Below, in pieces: positions 62,601 to 64,000 of a stretch of DNA of 64,000 nucleotides (position 1 is the first letter of the stretch; every line of letters begins with the position of its first letter). The translations under genes and the position numbers were made by a program. Origin of the DNA: Diplonema japonicum (lineage: Eukaryota > Euglenozoa > Diplonemea > Diplonemida > Diplonemidae); contig OZ025690.1 of the NCBI GenBank assembly GCA_964019335.1, forward strand, positions 62,001 to 126,000, read 5' to 3'. Under the pieces are notes generated by a model. It made no database searches. It had not been told where the DNA came from and saw only the letters and a program-made list of their open reading frames with translations.

Positions 62601-64000
62601 ATTTCGTTGCCTTGCCGGGCCATCGTGATAACGTCTCCGATGCCAGATCCTACAGGGCGTGTGAAGAACTTCACTGTGTCGAGTTGCCCGTCGGGAGTTT
62701 GAACTGTGAGAGGTGAGCTTTCCGAGTTCCCCGACACTCTGTAGGGGTCCTTCCGCGGCTTGACATGCGAAGGCAGCATGTCCTGCTCCAACCCAGAGTG
62801 TACCTGCCGTGTGATCCTGGAAGTATCGGAAGCAACAGACGCGTCGTCGTCAAAGACCTCGTCCTCATGGTACGATGAGTAGTCACTTGAGTCCAGCACA
62901 CCATGGCTGTACGCTTCACTGCCTTCCTCCACGTGTTCTACTTCTTGGATGTCTTGTGTGATGACTGTGTCCGTGTACACCCACTTCACATTGTCGGCCT
63001 CCATCCACACGACCTCTTTCTCGTGGGGAAACACACCTCCATGAGTGACCTCGGTCAGCATCCACCCTACGCTCTTCCCTATGCCTTTTGGAGGCCCCAC
63101 CATCCACCTCCCACTCATTGTCGTGTATATTCGAGCAGCCTCGCACACCTCGCATGCCCCGCACATGTCACCACACACAGAGTGCCACACCGGGTAGCCG
63201 TTCCTTCGTCCGAGAGGCACGTACCTGCCTTCCACAATACGTAACCGCGGAGGTACGTTTGAGACCAGAAGGTTTGGGGGTTCGACGTTGCAGCCGATTG
63301 ATCGGAAAGGGTAGTCACAAGGAAAGCCTGCCACAGGTAAGGCTTTCCAGTCGTCAGAAATGTCAGGGAACAGCTTTGGGATTGGGGAAGGCAGCAACCG
63401 TGAAAAGAGGTAGATGAGTGGGAAGTGTATTTTGAAGAGTACTCTGTGACTCACTGTCAGTGAAATTTGCTGACTGACCTTAGGAACACGGCAAGTCTTG
63501 GAGCATTGTCGTTGGCGGACCTCCCTCGTGTATGTGATGCTGGTAGGGCCTGCAGGGATCGAGAGCACTGTGACGTCGCCACATTTCAGGGAGACTGCAC
63601 CTACACTGAGCTGCGACGTCAGGTCATCGGTGGGCAGGTTGTGATCAATGGAGTTCTGGAGGCAGAGCCATCGCAGCCTGGCAAAGACGAGGGGGCGAGA
63701 CTTCCATGGGACAGTGCAAGTGCGGCCAGTGGTGCTAATGACGAGCCTCCCCTCCGAGTCGAGGCGCGCTTCGTTGATGCACTGCAGAGACTCGCCGCCG
63801 ATGCGGCACCGTAGCTGATTCCTGAAAATGTCTATCTTCACGAACTGCATGTTCTCGTCGTCGATGAACGACACCTCCTTTATCCTCCCCCCCTCGATAT
63901 CCCCCGTGCAGTGATATACTTCACTTTTCACAGATGCCACTACGAAGGCAGACAGCTCCTTGTCTCCGTCCTTCAGTTTCACAACCAGCTGCTCCTCCTC
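50635..64000 (-). CDS. VPS13: VPS13-family bridge-like lipid-transfer protein with NHL propeller and C2 domain (5' end outside window)
   Basis: The frame enters from beyond position 64000 and yields 4,430 residues after introns 53356..53393 (38 nt) and 53213..53247 (35 nt). In window numbering: a domain with RNGYPVWH and GRWMVGPP near 250-345; five or six NHL-like blades at about 550-835 (ADTDNHRVLQW, ADTNNHRVQRW, CDTGNHRVQRW, ADTYNHRVIHW); a long extended VPS13-type region; a small Cys/His motif (GCDKNPLPGTKYCKDH, about 2520); the SHR-BD/VAB-like region at about 2790-3400; a C2 domain near 3640-3760 (NTSDPYCTL, NPVWGDGDW); and a VPS13 C-terminal part (GFTHGFREGFTRL, KPPQGVFELV, YYVISTHRV). 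VPS13 proteins move phospholipids in bulk between membranes at contact sites. The N-terminal chorein domain should lie upstream of the window. Stop TAG at 50635. Confidence 0.9.

Noticed and set aside
1-64000. CRISPR array, bacterial operons, ribosomal RNA or spliced-leader RNA gene
   Set aside because: No spaced direct repeats, Shine-Dalgarno pattern or rRNA-like sequence was seen. Intron-bearing eukaryotic genes exclude a prokaryote. I could not recognise a leader RNA by eye.

Overview
This window is nuclear DNA from a eukaryotic protist. The best fit is a euglenozoan, and within that group a diplonemid-like flagellate, but this is inference from gene order and gene content. Every protein gene I can support (22 confident or moderate, plus two weaker small ones) lies on the minus strand, head to tail over the full 64 kb, as in euglenozoan directional gene arrays. 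A paraflagellar-rod-type coiled-coil protein and a multi-CCCH protein with kinetoplastid-style finger spacing fit the same group. The genes are GC-rich. They are separated by long A, T, C and G homopolymer tracts with little else in them.

The genes are cut by very small cis-introns. I placed 22 in the well-supported genes by restoring frame and expected protein motifs. They run from 31 to 61 nt (typically 37-44) and 19 of 22 start GTATG or GTGTG. Several consist almost wholly of homopolymers. Two more introns of 35 and 38 nt define a 91-residue gene at the left edge. In several genes an AG splice acceptor sits 3-20 nt before the ATG; others have an A-run directly before the ATG. One pair of genes is only 53 bp apart with an acceptor in the gap. 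Together these suggest spliced-leader trans-splicing of polycistronic transcripts, but no leader RNA gene was found here.

In the direction of transcription (right to left) the window holds: the 3' 4,430 codons of a giant VPS13-family lipid-transfer protein with an NHL-type propeller; two small proteins (67 and 71 aa); COP9 signalosome subunit 1; a 1,010-aa fusion of an MFS transporter, a FYVE finger and a protein kinase; a 2.9-kb gene-poor stretch with an inverted-repeat element and a tRNA-like relic; a tandem CH-domain protein; a coiled-coil protein; SMG1, the nonsense-mediated decay kinase; a CCCH protein with polyQ and polyH; a secreted LVIVD-repeat protein with a 534-bp internal sequence identity; a B-box-like protein; a VOC-fold protein; a fucosyltransferase-like enzyme; a PRKRIP1-like splicing protein; an EF-hand/PPTC7-type phosphatase; a PLOD-type glycosyltransferase; the rod protein; a C2/EF-hand phosphatidylserine decarboxylase; a J-domain protein; an MIT-like tail-anchored protein; an unrecognised charged protein; and the 91-aa protein.

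No pathway links the neighbours, as expected for a housekeeping array. Membrane and lipid traffic (VPS13, FYVE kinase, PSD, MIT-like), RNA control (SMG1, PRKRIP1, CCCH) and glycosylation (two enzymes) recur. The most unusual items are the MFS-FYVE-kinase fusion, the NHL-VPS13 combination, the homopolymer mini-introns and the exact intragenic repeat.
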